From contig JAHBBC010000001.1 of the NCBI GenBank assembly GCA_019915015.1, positions 3,348,001 to 3,412,000 on the forward strand: 64,000 nt of DNA. The letters are read 5' to 3'. Below, piece after piece: positions 1 through 12,859 of the stretch. A program made the translations under genes and the position numbers. How positions within the stretch are numbered: position 1 is the first letter of the stretch; each line of letters opens with the position of its first letter. The notes below the pieces were generated by a model that saw nothing but the letters and a program-made list of their open reading frames with translations, ran no database searches and was not told the DNA's origin. The stretch comes from Auriscalpium vulgare. Taxonomy: Eukaryota > Basidiomycota > Agaricomycetes > Russulales > Auriscalpiaceae.

Positions 1-132
1 ATGCGCAAGGAAATCTGTATTTTTCCGAGCCCCGATGCAAACTCACGAGACTATACGCCTAAGCGAGCTGCGAATATGCCTCCGGGTCCGACACCCGTGC
101 CTCTGTTTGAGGCGGTTTCGCTTCCTGAGAAC

Positions 133-139
133 TATAAAA
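133..139 (+). promoter_or_regulatory. TATA box of the AA9 LPMO gene
   Basis: A TATAAAA heptamer lies 73 bp before the start codon of the AA9 gene. A CCCCAC hexamer at about 191-196 (GTGGGG on the other strand) fits the SYGGRG consensus bound by Cre1/CreA-type carbon repressors. It is a single short match, so the regulatory reading is only an inference. Confidence 0.5.
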
Positions 140-211
140 GCAGCAGGCAGTCGTCAGTCTACCCCAGGAGCTTGTCACAGTACATTGCGCCCCCCACCTC
201 AGGACTCAAAA

Positions 212-1638
212 ATGCTCACTTTCGTAACGCTCCTGGCAGCCGCCTCCGCGACCGTACCCACGGCCCTCGCTCACGGGGGTGTCCTCTCCTACTCATGGTC
301 GGGACAGTGGTACTGGGGTTGGCAGCCTTATAACTCGGCCACTGGCCAGACCACCATCCAACGCCCATGGTCTACATAGTGTGTATCAACCCTTATTGTT
401 CACTCCTCCTGTCTGATGTGATGCGCGGTTATAGCAACCCAATCCAGGACGCGACCCTGAGCACCATTGCCTGCAACGATGATGGCACTTCCCCGTCTCT
501 GCAACAGACTGCCACTGTGGCCGCCGGTACTGCGATCACCGCATACTGGAACCAGATCTGGCCGCACGCGCAGGGTCCTATGGTACATCTGACTGTGGTC
601 CTGTAAACGCTTCGATGCTGACACGTTGTAACCTCAGCTCACTTACCTCGCCAACTGTGGTGGCTCGACCTGCTCGGGAGTCAGCGCCAACTCTCTTAAG
701 TGGGTAAGTAACACCCTCGCTGTCTAGACACGTGGGTGTGCTCACAATTCTCGTCCAGTTCAAAATTGACCAGGCTGGTCTGCTTTCCGGGACTGTCTAC
801 AACGGCACTTGGGGATCAGGCAAGATGATCGACCAGAACTCCTCCTGGACAACAACCATTCCCAGTACTGTTCCGAGTGGCAACTACCTCATTCGCTTCG
901 AGACGATTGCCATCCACTCTACGCCCGCCGTACGTTTTGCCCGAAAACGATATGTAAGTATCGTGCAAAAACTCACGGCTATCGGCTCTACAGCAATTCT
1001 ACCCTGAGTGCGCTCAGATCAGCATCACTGGCAGTGGTTCGCTTGCCCCCACCTCTGCGCAACTCGTATCCTTCCCCGGAGCGTACAGCAACAGCGACCC
1101 TGGTAGTAAGTTATGCGACAACAACTGTTGTCATGGACGAAACTGACGCGTTGTGGTAGTCGATATCGACATCTACTCCACTGCTGCCCAGACTCAGACT
1201 ACTTATGTGATCCCCGGCCCACCGCTGTACGGCTCTTCATCCAGTGGCAGCGGCACCACGGCTTCGGTAGGTTATGCTTTGTCCCATTGCGATGATTTAT
1301 TCTGATACAGCTTCACCGTTGTGAAGGCGTCGACAAGCACGTCCGTTGCCTCTCCCTCGTCATCGTCTTCTACTGCTGCGGCCTCATCTTCGTCGGCCGC
1401 CGCCGCCGGAACGGTTGCGCAGTATGGCCAATGTGGCGGCACCGGTTACTCGGGCGCTACCAGCTGGTGAGTGACAATTGTCTACTTTTTGATGCGATCG
1501 ATTCAAGCAAACTTTGTTGCAGTATTTCGCCGTACACTTGCACGTACTCCAATGGTGAGTCGCATTCAGACTTGAAAGGACAGATCAGAACACTCATTCT
1601 CATCGTCCGTCGCAGCTTACTACTCGCAATGTCTCTAA
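212..1638 (+). CDS. AA9 lytic polysaccharide monooxygenase with C-terminal CBM1
   Basis: Secreted copper enzyme that oxidatively cleaves cellulose. A signal peptide of about 20 residues ends in PTALA, and the mature protein begins HGGVLSY, so the N-terminal His can form half of the copper histidine brace. The second brace His is in WPHAQGPM, and the axial Tyr is in AQFYPEC near 995-1010. Spliced motifs RPWSTYNPIQD and YLANCGG are typical of AA9. After the catalytic domain comes a Ser/Ala-rich linker and a CBM1 ([16 protein letters not shown], ending YYSQCL) spread over the last three exons; the middle one is 32 nt. Introns include 379-434 and a 62-nt one that must end at GAAG rather than at the nearer ACAG to keep frame. 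The start is chosen because it gives the signal peptide directly before His1. All expected parts are present, about 340 residues. Chain length and the exact linker junctions are my reconstruction. Confidence 0.93.
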
Positions 1639-2074
1639 CGACGTGTCTGTACGAATGTTCTCATGCTCGATGTAATGAGTCTCCACGTCGATGTGAAATC
1701 ATGAATATTTGTTTTGTTTCTGTCCATCAGGCTGCTGGGGTAGCCTGAGAAGCGATTTAAGCGGCGTTTTATTTATTCCGCCGTTAATGCGCGTGCAATA
1801 TCAAATTAATTTACATCTAGGCAATTTGGCACTACTAGAACCGTTAAGCTCGGGGTGACCCGGGTCCTTCCTGGAGGCAGACTCGAGTCGGACGACCCGG
1901 GTCACGCAAGCACGCTTTACTTCACCTTTCTCGCCGCAACCACAACATCCATTGACGTAGGACAAAGAACATGGACGCTTGAGCTGCCGAGGTCCTTAGG
2001 GCCCTCCCCTTCTCAAGCAAACATTCCTTCCAGTCCTGAAGGCCTGACGTTTGACCCATCTTCGCCTTCGAAGC
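1639..2074. other. Intergenic region between AA9 gene and GCN2
   Basis: Holds the 3' end of the AA9 transcript and the GCN2 promoter. No further gene is visible. The striking element is the inverted repeat at 1855-1905, described separately. Confidence 0.6.
1855..1905. repeat. Inverted repeat with two palindromic GACCCGGGTC cores upstream of GCN2
   Basis: GTGACCCGGGTC at 1855-1866 is the exact reverse complement of GACCCGGGTCAC at 1894-1905. Each arm contains the perfect 10-bp palindrome GACCCGGGTC (1857-1866 and 1894-1903), 37 bp apart. It lies 170-220 bp upstream of the GCN2 start codon and about 220 bp downstream of the AA9 stop. It could be a paired binding site for a dimeric regulator or form a hairpin; the sequence shows the symmetry, not the function. 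Confidence 0.6.
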
Positions 2075-5000
2075 ATGGAATCCACTTTGGAACTGCAACA
2101 GCTTGAAATTACCGCACTCAAGTCCATCTATGCGGAGGACTTCATTGAATGCCAGCCTCGAGCTTGGAAAGGCGCCGCCAAATTGCCTGAGTTTATCCTG
2201 AAGATATCCCACCCCGACAGCCAACACGCGGCCAAGATCTACTTCCATCTTCACACCATATTTCCCAAAACTTATCCTACGAATGTCTACCCCACCTTCA
2301 CCGTCCAACAACCCATCAAGGGCCTCACGAACGATCAGATCACGAAACTTTCCAACGCAATACATAATGAGGCGAAGCAATTCCGCGGGACGGAGATGGT
2401 CTTCCAGGTGCGTGGCATTGCTCTTTTGCAGACGTCATTGCTAATATCCTGTAGATTGCCACCTTCGCGCAGGAATGGATCCTGGACAATGTAGCTCCTC
2501 CTGTCGAAGTGGTAGGGTCACTGGCGGCGGAAATGACTAGGCGAGCTGAGGAAGAGGAGCGAATGAAACGGCAGCGTGCAGAGGCGGAAGCAGAGGAGGA
2601 AGCCACTCGAGCGCGGCTGTTAGCAGCGGCATTCAACGAACAGATGCAGGCGGATGCGCAGCGACAGCAGATCGAGCGCGAGCGTTACAAGGCGCGACAC
2701 CGGGCCCAATCAGATGCGACCGAGATGCCTACAGCTCTTGAAGATGTCCTCACACAGTCCTTTGACACCGACGTTCATGTGGATGGGTTACGCTTCCGCA
2801 GCGTTCGACTCTATCATCCGCAGAAGGAGTGCTTGGGGATCTTGTATCAAGCTGAGCCAATCTGCGATGACGCGAATGCCACATTACCCCTCGAGGTCTT
2901 CGTCGTTCAATTTGACACGCATTACTACACTACGAGCCAAGGTAGGAAAAAACTCAAGCAGGTCGAGGCCGAAGTGCAACGTTTGATCACGCTTCGTCAT
3001 GTCAACTTGTTGAGCATACACGCTGTGCGGTTGACCTTACCGCAATCGAGCGGACCGCCGAAGCTTTCAATCCTCATGGAGCAGCGCCCAACGCTGACGC
3101 TCATGGACCTCTTGGAAGACTGTGATGCGTTACGGGAAGACAGGACCCTTGTTCGTATCACAATCGTGCCCTTGAGAATCCATGTCGATGATCTCCTGCA
3201 GGACTATCTGAACCAGATCCTGTTCGCTCTGGATACTGTCCATTCGGCCGACCTTGTACACCGAGGTACGATATCTTTGTCCTATATATATCATCTCTTC
3301 ATTAGTCAGGCAGGTCTGTCCCTCCGCTCTATAGGCCTTGTCAACCGCGAGAACGGACAGTCGAAGCTTGTCAAACTGACGAAGGTTGCGTTCTACGTCA
3401 AACTGTGGGATCTGCATCGATCGAATCCTTTTGGGCCGAACATCTCAACGGACGTTGATCTTTTCCGCCTCCCCGAGAACTGGTGAGTCGAGTGGTCCTT
3501 TGAGTAGCTCGCTAATCTAAAAGTCTACGAGGTTGGCCAAGGATGCTCTGGACTCCACTCTGATTTACACGAAGAGCCGAGACATTCACTGCGTCGGTGT
3601 AATCTTGCTACAGATGCTCGTCGGCCGGGACGTAGTAGACCGCTTCCCAGATGCGCAAGCCGTATTGCACTCAAGCTCCATCTCGCCGTATTTCCACCGC
3701 CACGCTGTGAACATGCTCTCTCAGAAGAAGAAATACATGTCCTGCAGCAGTATCATCGCAGAACTCGCAGACTCGCCCTATATGAAGACGCGGAGCGCAT
3801 CGATTCCTATTGCTGGTGCGTTTCTGACATAGGTGGCACCCTGTCAAGGTACTCCAACTCAAGTCCATCTATAGACCCGAAGACCCCGATGCCTCATCAA
3901 CTCTATCACAGCTCTCCTGAGATCGACTATTTCCGCCTATCTGCTCCAAGGGCCAGGCAAGCGAGCCGATGGAAGGAGGATTGGGAGGAACTCGAGCTAC
4001 TTGTGCGCTGGTTCTGTGGGCCTAGATTTCGTCAACTGATTATCATTATCTTTCAGGGCCGAGGTGCCTTCGGGTCTGTTGTGAAGGCGCGGAACAAGAT
4101 TGACTCCCGTATTTACGCAGGTACAGTTTTCACTTCGTGGTTTTTGCCGACTGGTGTCATCAACTCTCTTTTTGCACAGTCAAGAAAGTCAAGTTGCGCG
4201 CAACGAAGGGCGACAACAAAATCTTCCGGGAAGTCAACGCGCTAAGTCGGCTTTCGCATCGCTTCATCGTGCGGTATTACACGACTTGGGTGGAGTCTGC
4301 CGAACCCTCGTCGGAATCCGCTTCGGAGGGCTCAAACTCCGATTCTGATACGGCGGACGGGATCACCTCTGTCCCCAATAGCGGGAAGAAACGTGAGGGC
4401 TCCTCGGACCCATTTGGCATAGACCTGGATGATCTAGACTCTGAAAGCCGGTCGTCGTTTCCTAGCATACACTTTACGGGCTCTGGCTCGGCTGAGACTG
4501 GCGACAGTGACGGTGATGTTGACAGCGACGAGCCACTTGGCAATCTCTTTCAGCGCGGCCGTTCCGACGCTATGAATGCACTTCCCAGGACACCACCTCC
4601 GCCAATCGCACGAACTCTGTACATACAAATGGTGAGCATGGGCCACGCAATGAAGCCGACGCGCTTACGCGTTATATTAGGAGTTTGTTGAACGCCAGAC
4701 GTTGAAAGAGGTCAGCATTGATCCACCAGTGAGCATCCCATCGCGTAGGCTGATGTCGTTTCAGCGTATCGCTGAAGGTCTCTCAGAGGATGATGCGTGG
4801 AGATTGTTCCAGCAGATCGTTGATGCATTGGTACACATGTCAAGCCTTGGCATAGTACGTATCGTTGCGTTATTCGAAGACATTATGCTGACTTGCTCTC
4901 AGCTGCATCGAGATATAAAGCTTACGAATATCTTCATCGGTGCGTCACTTACCATTCACATCGCAAGATACTCATTGGTCTGTCCAGATGGAAAGGGCGA

Positions 5001-7966
5001 TTGCAAAGGCAGGTGCTTGTTTTGTTAAAGTCATCCTCTTCCTTACAATCCACGCAGTCGGCGACTTCGGTCTCGCGACTTCTAGCTTGGCAGCTGTGGA
5101 TCCTTCTGACGTTTCTCCTCATGTCGCTTCTGTCGATGCCGACATGACGCTAGGTTAGTTATCCATCGATTCCCTGCTCCTCGTAGGGCTCACCTTTTGT
5201 TTCCAGAGGTGGGCACAAGACTGTATATCGCACCCGAGGTGCAGTCTCCGAAGAAGGGCCCTCGGAATCACACAAAGGCTGATATGTACAGTTTAGGCGT
5301 GAGTTGGACATCTAATGTTCGCTGTTTGTAGACTCAATGCAATTTTGCAGATTGTGTTTTTCGAAATGAATTTCGCATTTTCGACAGGTGCTGAGCGCAT
5401 TGCGGTTATCGAAGAGCTGCGCAAACTAGATGTGTTATTCCCACAAGATTGGGAACCACATCGAACACGGCAGAAGCAAAGTGTGTTTCGTGACTTGTTC
5501 CATCCTATGGGACATGGGAGCTGAAGCCGTACAGTTATCGTTTGGCTGCTGCAGCACGATCCAGAGAGACGTCCAACGGCATTGGAACTATCTCAGAGCA
5601 GCTTGCTTCCTCCAAGGCTAGAGGACGAGTACTTCAGAGGAGCGCTGAAGATGATGAGTGCGTACCACTGATTCTCATCCGAGTGGCAACACCGCTAGAA
5701 AACGCCCTGACCATTCGCCACAGCAAAACCGGATTCTCCTCATCATCAGGCTGTTCTGGCGTCACTGTTTAGTCAGACTTCTCATGGTGTTCGAGACCTG
5801 TTGTACGACTTCGAAGGCGAGCATCCGGAGCACGTCTCCCTCAACGGAATTGTTCGGGACACACTGTCTGCTGCCTTCAGACTCCACGGCGCTATCGAGA
5901 TGGAGCCGCCGCTTTTGATGCCTGCCTCCGACGTCGACGAAGATGCGAGTCGTGCTCTACTCATCGACAGGCATGGGGAAGTCGTCATGTTACCGAACAA
6001 TGCGCTTCTTCCGTTCGCCCGCCTGGCTGCCCGCGCCAACCTAAGGAGAATCAAGCGATTCTACATCGGGGATACGTACAAGGCGAAGTGAGTCTGAGCA
6101 CTGACTCCCGGAAGACGTATTTCTGATTGATACTCAGCTTGGTGACAGGCCACCCAAGAATGTCCAAAGCCGCGGTTTTCGACATAATCACCACAGACGT
6201 CGCTAATGGAACCAGCGCATCCATTGCAGAAGGGCTCATCATTATCAACGAATGCTTGGACTCCTTCCCGACGTTGGCCCAGCATTACGAGATTCATATA
6301 TCCCATTCCACAAGTACGTCGCTCGTTGAATGTGCAAGTGGTCGTCTGAATTAACACAGTGCAGTCATTGACTTGGCGCTGAAGCGGATTCCAGCGGACA
6401 TGCGTTCATCGGTCGTAGAGACGATTGTTCAGACCAAGTCATCGTGGGCCCAGAAACGTGCAATGCTACTCAAGAAGGGACTGCTCCGGAGCACTGTCGA
6501 CGAGTTGGAGGTCCTGGCGGACACAGGTGAGTGCGCTAATTGCGTAGGACAAGCCGTACTGTAACCGCGGTTGTGCCATTCAGATGAAGACCCGGATATG
6601 CTTCTGGCTAGATTGGAGAAGATCTCTCCCCAATTTATTGCTCAGATCACGCCGGCGGCGGAGGAGATGAAGAAAAGCATTGGATTCGCGAATCTCGCAG
6701 GCGTTTCCCGACCCATCTATTTCCATCCCCTGATGCTGAGCAGCCACAATACCTACTTCAAGGAAGGTGTTTGCTTTGAAGTCGTGCGCAGGAACAAACG
6801 CACAGATATTCTTGCTGCTGGTGGACGGCATGTTCTACATTCCAGTCTCTACGAACGGCGTCGGCTGATCTCCACGCGCAGATACGATAATCTGATTGCT
6901 CAATTTGCCCCGCCGAAGCCCAGAGGCGACACCATATGCGCTGTTGGACTGCAGATATCCCTGGAGAAAATTCTTGTCGCGTTGGCTGCGTATCAGGCGG
7001 TATCTGTCAAGAACCTGCTCAAGGAACAGCGTTCATTTGGGTTCTGGAGCCCTCGGCGTTGTGACGTCTACATTGTTTCTTATCAACCGGGATACCTTAG
7101 CGAACGCCTGGAAGTCGCGGCGCTGCTCTGGCGTCACAACATAAGCGCGGATGTTATGTACGAATCTGGCTTGCCCGATGGGGATCACGAGAATTTCGTA
7201 GAGCTCTGTCACCGCGAGGGTATCCTGTGAGTGCATCTGGAGCCTTGTAGACCCACCTGGCCCTAATCTACGGCCCAGGTTCTCCGTATGTCCACGACCC
7301 CGAAACGCGCGGCGCGATCAACCTGCGTTCAAGGTGAAGAGCATTTTGAAGGGCAACGAATTTGATGGTGCGCGTTTAATTTACATGCACAACTGTTCGG
7401 CTTCGCTCAAGAATTTTGGCAGTGTCGCGACAGGAGCTCGTTGTCTGGCTGCAGCAGCAGATTTCCGAGCAGAAACGCCTCGATGCGTCAACCTCGGGCG
7501 CGCCCGTTCTCTCAGACATTTCACAGGGTGCGGTCGCCTCCAAGGATCCGGAGACAGTGCCTGAAGTGCAGCTCGTGCTTCCCGGCGACGCTCGCAAGCA
7601 GCGCAAACAGACAAAGCAGATATTTCTGGACAGAGGTGAGCGCCTCGGAGCCTTCGGCGTTTCCGCCCGCTCATAACACGCACAGCTTTCGAAATGGGCG
7701 TTCAGATCAAGTCTGCAATGCAGTCGGGCATCCCTGTGATAGCGGTGGACACCCCGGGGGTGGTGTTCGACGTGCTGTGCAAGTCGCCGGCGTGGGTGAC
7801 GGAGGACGAGCCGTGGAAGGCTGTCGTGGCGACGTTCCCCGTGCCGAACGCGGGGTATGCAGCACAGATCCGCGATGCGGTTGCGCGCCGCCGCGCGGAT
7901 GGCCATCGATTTGTGTTGCTGTTTGCTGTACGGGACGAACGGGTACATTTGCTTACACTCTCATGA
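2075..7966 (+). CDS. GCN2: GCN2-type eIF2alpha kinase
   Basis: Sensor of uncharged tRNA that phosphorylates eIF2alpha during amino acid starvation. Domains in order: N-terminal RWD domain (LEITALKSIYAEDF, about residues 1-140); a charged helix rich in Glu/Arg/Ala; a degenerate pseudokinase; a true kinase domain; a HisRS-like domain; and a C-terminal dimerisation/ribosome-binding region ending HLLTLS. The kinase has the glycine loop GRGAFGSVVKAR, the lysine in AVKKVK, a Ser/Asp/Glu-rich insert (about 4290-4560) typical of GCN2, HRDIKLTNIF, VGDFGLA and the APE motif IAPEV. HRDIK is followed by LTN instead of the usual PSN or PEN. The HisRS-like part includes AAGGRYDNL. About 1,600 residues with roughly twenty short introns. 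Two introns need GC donors (5009-5057 just before the DFG, and 6828-6881 inside GGRYDN). The start is the first ATG before the RWD domain. The gene looks intact. Confidence 0.93.
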
Positions 7967-8238
7967 AGGTTATGACACTACAGGCTACGATTCTTACTTG
8001 CACTTATTTATATGCGGATTGTTTACATAGTACATATCCTACTGCCATCCATGAACAAGGAAGTGCCCCTACTCAGCTCGACGGGACCACTGCGTCCTGC
8101 GAGTGGCTCCAGGCCTCTGATCCGCGCGGCCGAAAGTGTCCGAAGCTGGAGATCTTATCACATCAACTCACTTCGTCTTATCTCCGTCAACTGCATCGCC
8201 TGGCCATATACTTGCACAATTCTACACAGGCATTTTAC

Positions 8239-9192
8239 ATGTCTCCTTCAGCCCCACACTTGGCCTTGCTTGTGTGCGACACACCCATCGATGCTGTCCG
8301 TGAAGCCCACGGCGAATACCCGCAGATCTTCAGGACCCTCTTCCGCGCGGCGCTGCCAGACGAGCTCACGGACTTCATCATCGACCCGTATGACGTGCGG
8401 GGAAAGATGGAGTACCCCTCTGACGACGCCCTGGACTCGTACGACGGGGTAGTGTTCACCGGCTCAGGTGTGTATCGTCTGGCGCCCATGTCGAGATGCT
8501 GAGCCGATGGGATCAGCTGCGTCCGCATACGAGGACGTGGAATGGATCAACAAGCTGGTGAGCTGGACTGCTCGCCTGGCCACGACCAAACCTCAGATCA
8601 AGATTATCGGTGCGTGCTAATTGTCGGGCATGACAAGCCCGTGCCTCACATTCTCGGAACACAGGCATATGCTTCGGACACCAGATCATCGCGCGTGCGC
8701 TGGGCGGCGAGTGCGTGCCGAACGGAAAGTGGGAGGTGGGCGTGACCGAGGTGTCCTTGACACCCCTGGGCCAGCGCATCTTTGGCGCCGAAACGTTTGT
8801 GAGTGGCCGACTGTGCGCCGGGACGGAGAAGGCCCGCTAATTATGTATACGGGACGCAGAATATCGAGCAGATGCACCGCGACCATGTGCCGACGGTGCC
8901 CCCGACCTTTCACCTGCTCGGGTCGACGCCGGTGTCGCAGAACCAGGGCATGGTGCGGTTTGCCGATGGGCGCGCGGCGGTTGGCTCGGATGCACTGCCG
9001 CCGATCCACATCTTGACGCTGCAGGGCCACCCGGAGTTCACGGCGGGGATTGTGAAGGAGATTGTGGACGTGCGTGCTGCGGCGGGTGTGCTTGACGGGG
9101 CGACTGCGCAGAGGGCGCGGGATCGCGCCGAGTGGCGGAACGATGGGGTGAGTGTGATGGGCCGTGCAATATGGAGGGTGTTACGGGCTTAG
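8239..9192 (+). CDS. Class I glutamine amidotransferase-like protein
   Basis: Small stand-alone GATase1 protein of about 255 residues, starting MSPSAPHLALLVCD. The nucleophile elbow reads GICFGHQ after splicing, with the catalytic Cys, and the C-terminal HPEF supplies the catalytic His and Glu. Family members hydrolyse glutamine or gamma-glutamyl compounds; many fungal ones are annotated as GMP synthase-like, but there is no ATP-pyrophosphatase half here, so it is not GMP synthase. Three introns: one after TTCACCGGCTCAG, one just before the catalytic Cys exon, and one after GAAACGTTT. It lies 272 bp downstream of GCN2 in the same direction. The true substrate is unknown. Confidence 0.85.
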
Positions 9193-9378
9193 TATGTATG
9201 ATGTAGAGTCGGTCTAGGAATGAAGTCTAGCACTTTAATAATAACTCTATAGCAGTAGGCACAAGGCACGAGATCAGGGTTAGGATCAGCAGCGGAGCTG
9301 GAAAGGCAAGTATAGCTGGGCCCAGGAAAACACAACACCATCGCTCTCCCGCCCGCCCGCACCTCCGCTCCCTCCCCC

Positions 9379-11473
9379 ATGGGCGACCTAGACACCGACG
9401 CCTCGCGGTCCTGGGTCCCAGAGGACAACCACGTCCTCCTCGCAACTTTGGCCACCCTCACCCTCGCAACCAGCTCCGTGCTTCTCTGGCGAGGAACGCG
9501 CAGGTCCCACCCGTCAGACACACAGCCGAACCCGCCCTCCGTCTTCCAGTCCGCCCTCGCCACTCTCCACATGTCTGACATCCTGTCACCCGCGTCGCGC
9601 GTCCACAGCGCGGCCCAGCCGGAGCCAGTCGCCGCGCGCGACGGCCGTGCCGACATCGGTGGGAACGCCGACGCCGCGAAGGACGCCAAGAGCTCGCGCT
9701 CCAAGGAGCGCAGGCGCCGCGGTAAGGACCCTCTCAAGGACATTGCGAAAAGCGGCAAGAAAATGAAGGAGCTCAGGGAGCTACTAAAACCGAGCAGGGG
9801 GGGAAACGCCGCGTCGGAGGAGGATTCATTCGAGCCCGCAGGTTCCGAGCTCACTAGGCTTTCACAGACGGGCAAAGTGTCCGCCGCATCGTCTGTTGCT
9901 GGCACCTCACAGAGCGGTCGTTCTTCTAGTCGCCAGTCGTCACACCGTCCCTTCTCACCCCCGCCGCCGCTCACAGAAGGCCTCACCGGCAAACCGCCTG
10001 CCCTCACCCGCAATGTGGATGCTTCGCACGTGTCGGTGCCTTCCTCGTCTGACTCACAAGTCCCGCTTCCCCAAGTATTACTCGAGTATCCGCCCGATGG
10101 CGAGCTCTCAACGGAGACCGCGGTAGCAGACTCTATTGCTCCGGATGCACTTGACACCCCGCCGGCCACTGATGGCGCGGTGTCCGTCTCCCATTCGCCT
10201 GCGAAACCTTCTGCCAGTCACGTTGACGCCTCGTTGTCGCCCTCTGCTGCGGAAGCGTCTTGCTCATCCTCTACGCCCTCTTCTCCCTCGAGACGCAGCA
10301 GAGCCAGCTCGCGATCGCGTCCGAATGGCACCTCGTGGGACTGGGACGGCCAATCTAATTTCTATCGCGACCCTCCACCACGCTTTATGGCCGCCCGGAA
10401 GAATATTCCGAGCTCACCTATGGCTTCTCCCCTTCCTTTGTCTTTGTCGGCCCCGACTCACCCGCCTCCCGCCTCGCTAGATTTACCCTCTCCGGCGCAC
10501 CTCAGCCCATCATCACCGTTACCCTCCCCTGCGCCGCGCGCCGTTGGACGTCGTACTCCAACTCCCCGCCTTCCTCAGACACCCCCGCCGAACCCGGTAT
10601 CGGCACAAACACAGATTGCCTCCCTCAAAGGTGCCCTGGAGGCCGCGAAGATGCGCGAGGAGAAAAACCGGCTCGAAGCAGAGCGACTCGGCAAGGAATG
10701 TGATGTGATGCGCTGGCGTTGGACCGAAGAATCTGGGCACTGGCGGCGTAGAGAAGCCGAGGTGCGCATGGTCCTTTCTGTTGCCCGGTTACCCGTGACT
10801 GATCCAATCCCGCTCCCGCTATACATAGCTACACGCCTATATTCAGTATCTTTCCCAACATCTGCACATGTACGCAGCCGCGTCCGGTGCGCACCTCCAG
10901 GCACCGGGCACACCGTCGTTCGCACCGCTCTCTCCAATGTCCCCTCCTACCAATTTTGGCAGCCCGTATGCGTACCCCGTGAGCGTGCCGATACCGCAGC
11001 CTGCGATGCCGATGTACTACGCTACCGGCCACTCTTCGGCGTCGTCCTCGACAGGCTCCGGTAGCCCTGGCGAGCGCGGGCGCAGACGAGAGCGTGGCGG
11101 CGAGGATGGCGAGTTTTTCGAGGGGATCCAGGAAGGCCAGAGCGAGGAAGACGATGAACATTTTATTCTCAGCGACGAGGTGGCGGGTGCAATTTTAAAG
11201 CGGCCGGAGAGCTTGGGAGTCAAATCGCGCTCGCGGGCTTCACCTCCAGGGTATCCCAGCTTTGGTAATGGGTGGATATTGCCAGAGGCCGGTGATCCCC
11301 AAGTCTACGGGAGCGATTCTACCGCTGAGGAGGACACGGATGTGGATGCAGAAGCGGGGCCAGAACACGCGGGCGACTCACTCGATGAAGCAGCAGACGA
11401 AGAGGACGGCGACGGAACACCCTTGGCGGACCAAGGCTCCGGTCTTAACGGTATGATCTCTAAGGGCGAATAG
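9379..11473 (+). CDS. Hypothetical protein with N-terminal TM segment and coiled coil
   Basis: No family recognised. A single 85-nt intron (10762-10846) gives about 669 residues. Residues about 19-37 (VLLATLATLTLATSSVLLW) form one hydrophobic segment, followed by a long Ser/Pro-rich low-complexity region, then a Lys/Glu-rich helix (IASLKGALEAAKMREEKN... at about 10610-10760) likely to form a coiled coil. The C-terminal part is Pro/Ser-rich and then acidic (EEDTDVDAEAG). Basic clusters (RSKERRRRGKD) follow the TM segment, suggesting a cytosolic tail anchored in an internal membrane. The strand choice rests on the open frame, the intron that fuses two frames, and the N-terminal TM segment. It is probably specific to basidiomycetes. 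Confidence 0.7.
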
Positions 11474-12081
11474 CCAGCAACGCGATATAAGGAGTTTTGC
11501 TGCACCCTGCTTCCTGCATTCATTTTCGAGGGGCCACATGTCACATCGTCTAATATCTTTCGACTTCATACCCTTGCAGCCTTCGCCACATCACGGACCA
11601 TGCATCAGCGTACGTCGCATCCTCACCGGTTCCTTGCACATTCAATTGCACATTTATATGCTAAATATTTGCTCACGATTGGCTCCTTCCTACCTTAACT
11701 TCGTCTCGAATTCCTTGCATGCCAAACGTTGGCACTCCCGTATACCATTCTTAATGCCTTGCCCGAGACCTTTCCGATATTTGTAGCATTCGTTGACGTT
11801 CCCATGGCTGAATTGTTCGCTTCCTTCATTTACGCGCAGACCCACTGACGTCCTGTCCCTTGATCCTGGAGGTGTGAACCCGTACATTACGAGGAGATAC
11901 AATGTGAAATCATATATATGTAGTGTCATAATGCCGAAAGTGAATATTGTGTGGACAGCGAGTGACTATGCGGTTTTCAGACTTGATGCGCCCCCGGTCG
12001 CCGACGTCTGCTGCTGCTCCAGTAGCCGTCTGCAAGAAGAGAGATGGTCAGCGGGTGAATGCACAGCACTGCGCAGGCGAC
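11474..12081. other. Convergent intergenic region (3' ends)
   Basis: About 600 bp between two genes that point at each other. It is more A+T-rich than its surroundings and probably holds both 3' UTRs. No gene is seen. Confidence 0.55.
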
Positions 12082-12859
12082 TCACTGCCGCGCGGCGAGC
12101 ACCATCTTTGCCTTGCGCTCGCGCAAGCTCGCCTCGCGCTTCTCGGCCGTGTCCTCCCACGTCGCGCGCCCGCCAATGTCCTCGAGCTCCGCCGCCGGCA
12201 CGCTGTCAACGCGCTCCTCGAGGCGGAAGCGCGAGATGAGTGTGTGCGCAGGCGCGGCGGGGCGTGCGGCTGCGGCTGCGGCGGGGCGCTCGCCTGCGGG
12301 GTTTGGCGCCGCGGCGGTGCGCGGGTAGAGGGTGAAGTAGGCTGGGGATGGCTAGGGCGAGTTTGTCAGGTGGGAGTGATGCGGGGTAAGGGAGACGTAC
12401 GGGGTCGAGGAAGCCCTTCTCGAGGATCTTGTTCGTCGTGATTTCGACGGAGCCAGTGCGGAGGAGGTCGTAGTGGATGTTCTCCCTAAAGTCGTGCTGT
12501 GAGGGTTGACGGTCGATAGTGTATGTGGCAAACGCACTGTGGGATGTGGGGAAACATGCCGGCCACTGTTTGGGTCTGCGATGCACCGTTCAGTCGAAGA
12601 GCGCGCGATGACAATGAGGCGACGCACCATCTCGGGCGTCACCTTCTTGGGCTTGAAGCGCAGCGCGCGCGCAGCTGCCTGCTCCTCCGGGGAGTCGTTG
12701 CCTGTATAAAGGGCCAGCCGGACCGCGGTGAGTAAGTGCTGCGCGGTAGCGTGCGCGCGGCAGGCGTGGGGAGACGAGATGCGCACCGGGGGAGGTCGCC
12801 CAGCGGACGATGAAGACGATGACGGCGAAGGCGACGATGACGTTGACGACTTCGCCCAT
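12082..12859 (-). CDS. CUE-domain membrane protein (Cue1-like)
   Basis: Starts MGEVVNVIVAFAVIVFIV, a single N-terminal membrane segment at about residues 3-19. After splicing it reads KKVTPEM, then MFPHIPQ, then YDLLRTGS and NKILEKGF, which is a CUE ubiquitin-binding domain with the diagnostic MFP and LL motifs. A Pro/Ala linker and a helical end (RFRLEERVDSV ... KMVLAARQ) follow. About 180 residues from five exons. By analogy with yeast Cue1 it may tether an E2 enzyme to the ER membrane for protein degradation; that role is inferred from architecture. Two junctions need care: the CUE intron must use TTTAG (not the nearer ACAG), and the next intron ends at CCTAG, otherwise the frame is lost. 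Several longer open frames on both strands here are shadows. Confidence 0.78.

Noticed and set aside
7441..8502. Plus frame of 353 codons spanning the GCN2 end and the amidotransferase start
   Set aside because: It only overlaps two real genes in other frames and crosses their boundary by chance.
9189..10169. Minus-strand frame of 326 codons opposite the coiled-coil protein gene
   Set aside because: Ser/Gly/Arg-rich mirror of the G+C-rich plus-strand exon. No start context, introns or domain; the plus frame continues through a proper intron.
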